Shown here piece after piece: positions 7,503 to 7,893 of a stretch of DNA of 7,893 nucleotides. Origin of the DNA: Prolixibacteraceae bacterium. Its GTDB lineage: Bacteria > Bacteroidota > Bacteroidia > Bacteroidales > Prolixibacteraceae. The position numbers were made by a program, and so were the translations under genes. The stretch's first letter is position 1; each line of letters starts with the position of its first letter. Location of the stretch: positions 1 to 7,893 of the forward strand of contig JAFGGF010000204.1 of NCBI GenBank assembly GCA_016930735.1, written 5' to 3'. The notes beneath the pieces were generated by a model. It was not told the DNA's origin. It was given only the letters and a program-made list of their open reading frames with translations, and made no database searches.

Positions 7503-7893
7503 ATGAAATTATATGATTTAACTCATCCCATTCACAAAAATATGCCGGTTTATCCGGGAACTCCGCAACCCTCTTTTGAGAAAAAAGCCACAATTATAAG
7601 CGAAGGTTACCGGGAAACCAAACTTGAATTTTTTTCACATATCGGGACACATGTCGATGCTCCGGCACACATGCTGGAAGACGGTAAATTTCTGGAACAG
7701 TATCCGGTTTCAAAATTTTCAGGAAAAGCTTTTATAATAACCATTCCGGCAAAAACTCAAAAAATCGAAAAAAAATTTCTGGAACAATTTCACGCTGAAA
7801 TTACTTCTTCAGAATTTGTATTGCTTAAAACCGGTTGGTATAAATACTGGGAAACAGAAAAGTATTTCAGAAATTTTCCTGTATTAAGCACTG
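7503..7893 (+). CDS. Cyclase/kynurenine formamidase-family metal-dependent hydrolase, 3'-truncated by the window
   Basis: The first 130 residues of a PF04199-type (putative cyclase / KynB-like) enzyme are visible; the frame is still open at the window end. The N-terminus 'MKLYDLTHPI' followed by 'NMPVYPGTP' is the usual opening of this family and fixes the ATG at 7503. The signature HxGTHxDxPxH appears as 'SHIGTHVDAPAH' at residues 45-56: His46, His50 and Asp52 match the divalent-metal ligands of the family and His56 the conserved downstream histidine. 'VLLKTGWYKYW' near residues 108-118 also fits. Members hydrolyse amides or lactones, including N-formylkynurenine in tryptophan breakdown, but the family is functionally mixed and no kynurenine-pathway gene is visible, so I give no symbol. 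Only 15 bases separate it from the tamB stop, with no terminator and no TAnnTTTG box in the gap, so co-transcription with tamB is likely. There is no Shine-Dalgarno sequence at usable spacing. Confidence 0.92.
   Translation, partial: MKLYDLTHPIHKNMPVYPGTPQPSFEKKATIISEGYRETKLEFFSHIGTHVDAPAHMLEDGKFLEQYPVSKFSGKAFIITIPAKTQKIEKKFLEQFHAEITSSEFVLLKTGWYKYWETEKYFRNFPVLST

Noticed and set aside
7503..7893. Naming the final gene kynB (kynurenine formamidase).
   Set aside because: The motif is shared by a broad family with various substrates, only the first 130 residues are visible, and no tryptophan-degradation neighbour is present.

Overview
The window looks like an ordinary chromosomal stretch from a member of the Bacteroidota. 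Three things point there: AT-rich coding sequence with almost no Shine-Dalgarno motifs, TAnnTTTG-type promoter boxes, and a 1469-residue TamB of the long Bacteroidota kind. I cannot place it more precisely than phylum, perhaps Bacteroidales-like. Four genes fill nearly all of it, and two of them run off the ends. I see no tRNA, rRNA, CRISPR array, insertion sequence or phage gene.

Layout. From the left edge to 1967 (+) lies the 3' part of a hybrid sensor histidine kinase: GAF, coiled-coil linker, HisKA, HATPase, receiver, and a helical tail. It converges, with only 15 bp between stop codons, on tsaD (1983-3014, -), the catalytic subunit of the tRNA t6A37 synthesis machinery. A 63-bp divergent region (3015-3077) separates tsaD from a very large tamB (3078-7487, +), an inner-membrane-anchored periplasmic protein for outer-membrane biogenesis. 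Fifteen bases after tamB comes a metal-dependent cyclase/kynurenine formamidase-family hydrolase (7503 to the right edge, +), cut off by the window.

How the genes relate. tsaD and tamB are housekeeping genes sharing a short divergent control region. The hydrolase is probably co-transcribed with tamB. The kinase is oriented toward tsaD and nothing visible ties it functionally to the others. The DNA between genes is very short everywhere, and no stretch over 300 bases lacks a gene.

I found no convincing undescribed multi-gene system. The points most worth checking are the start of tamB (a TTG, with no in-frame ATG until codon 286), a 22-bp near-palindrome in the tsaD/tamB divergent region, a TamB without a TamA-type partner beside it, and the apparent coupling of tamB to a small-molecule hydrolase.
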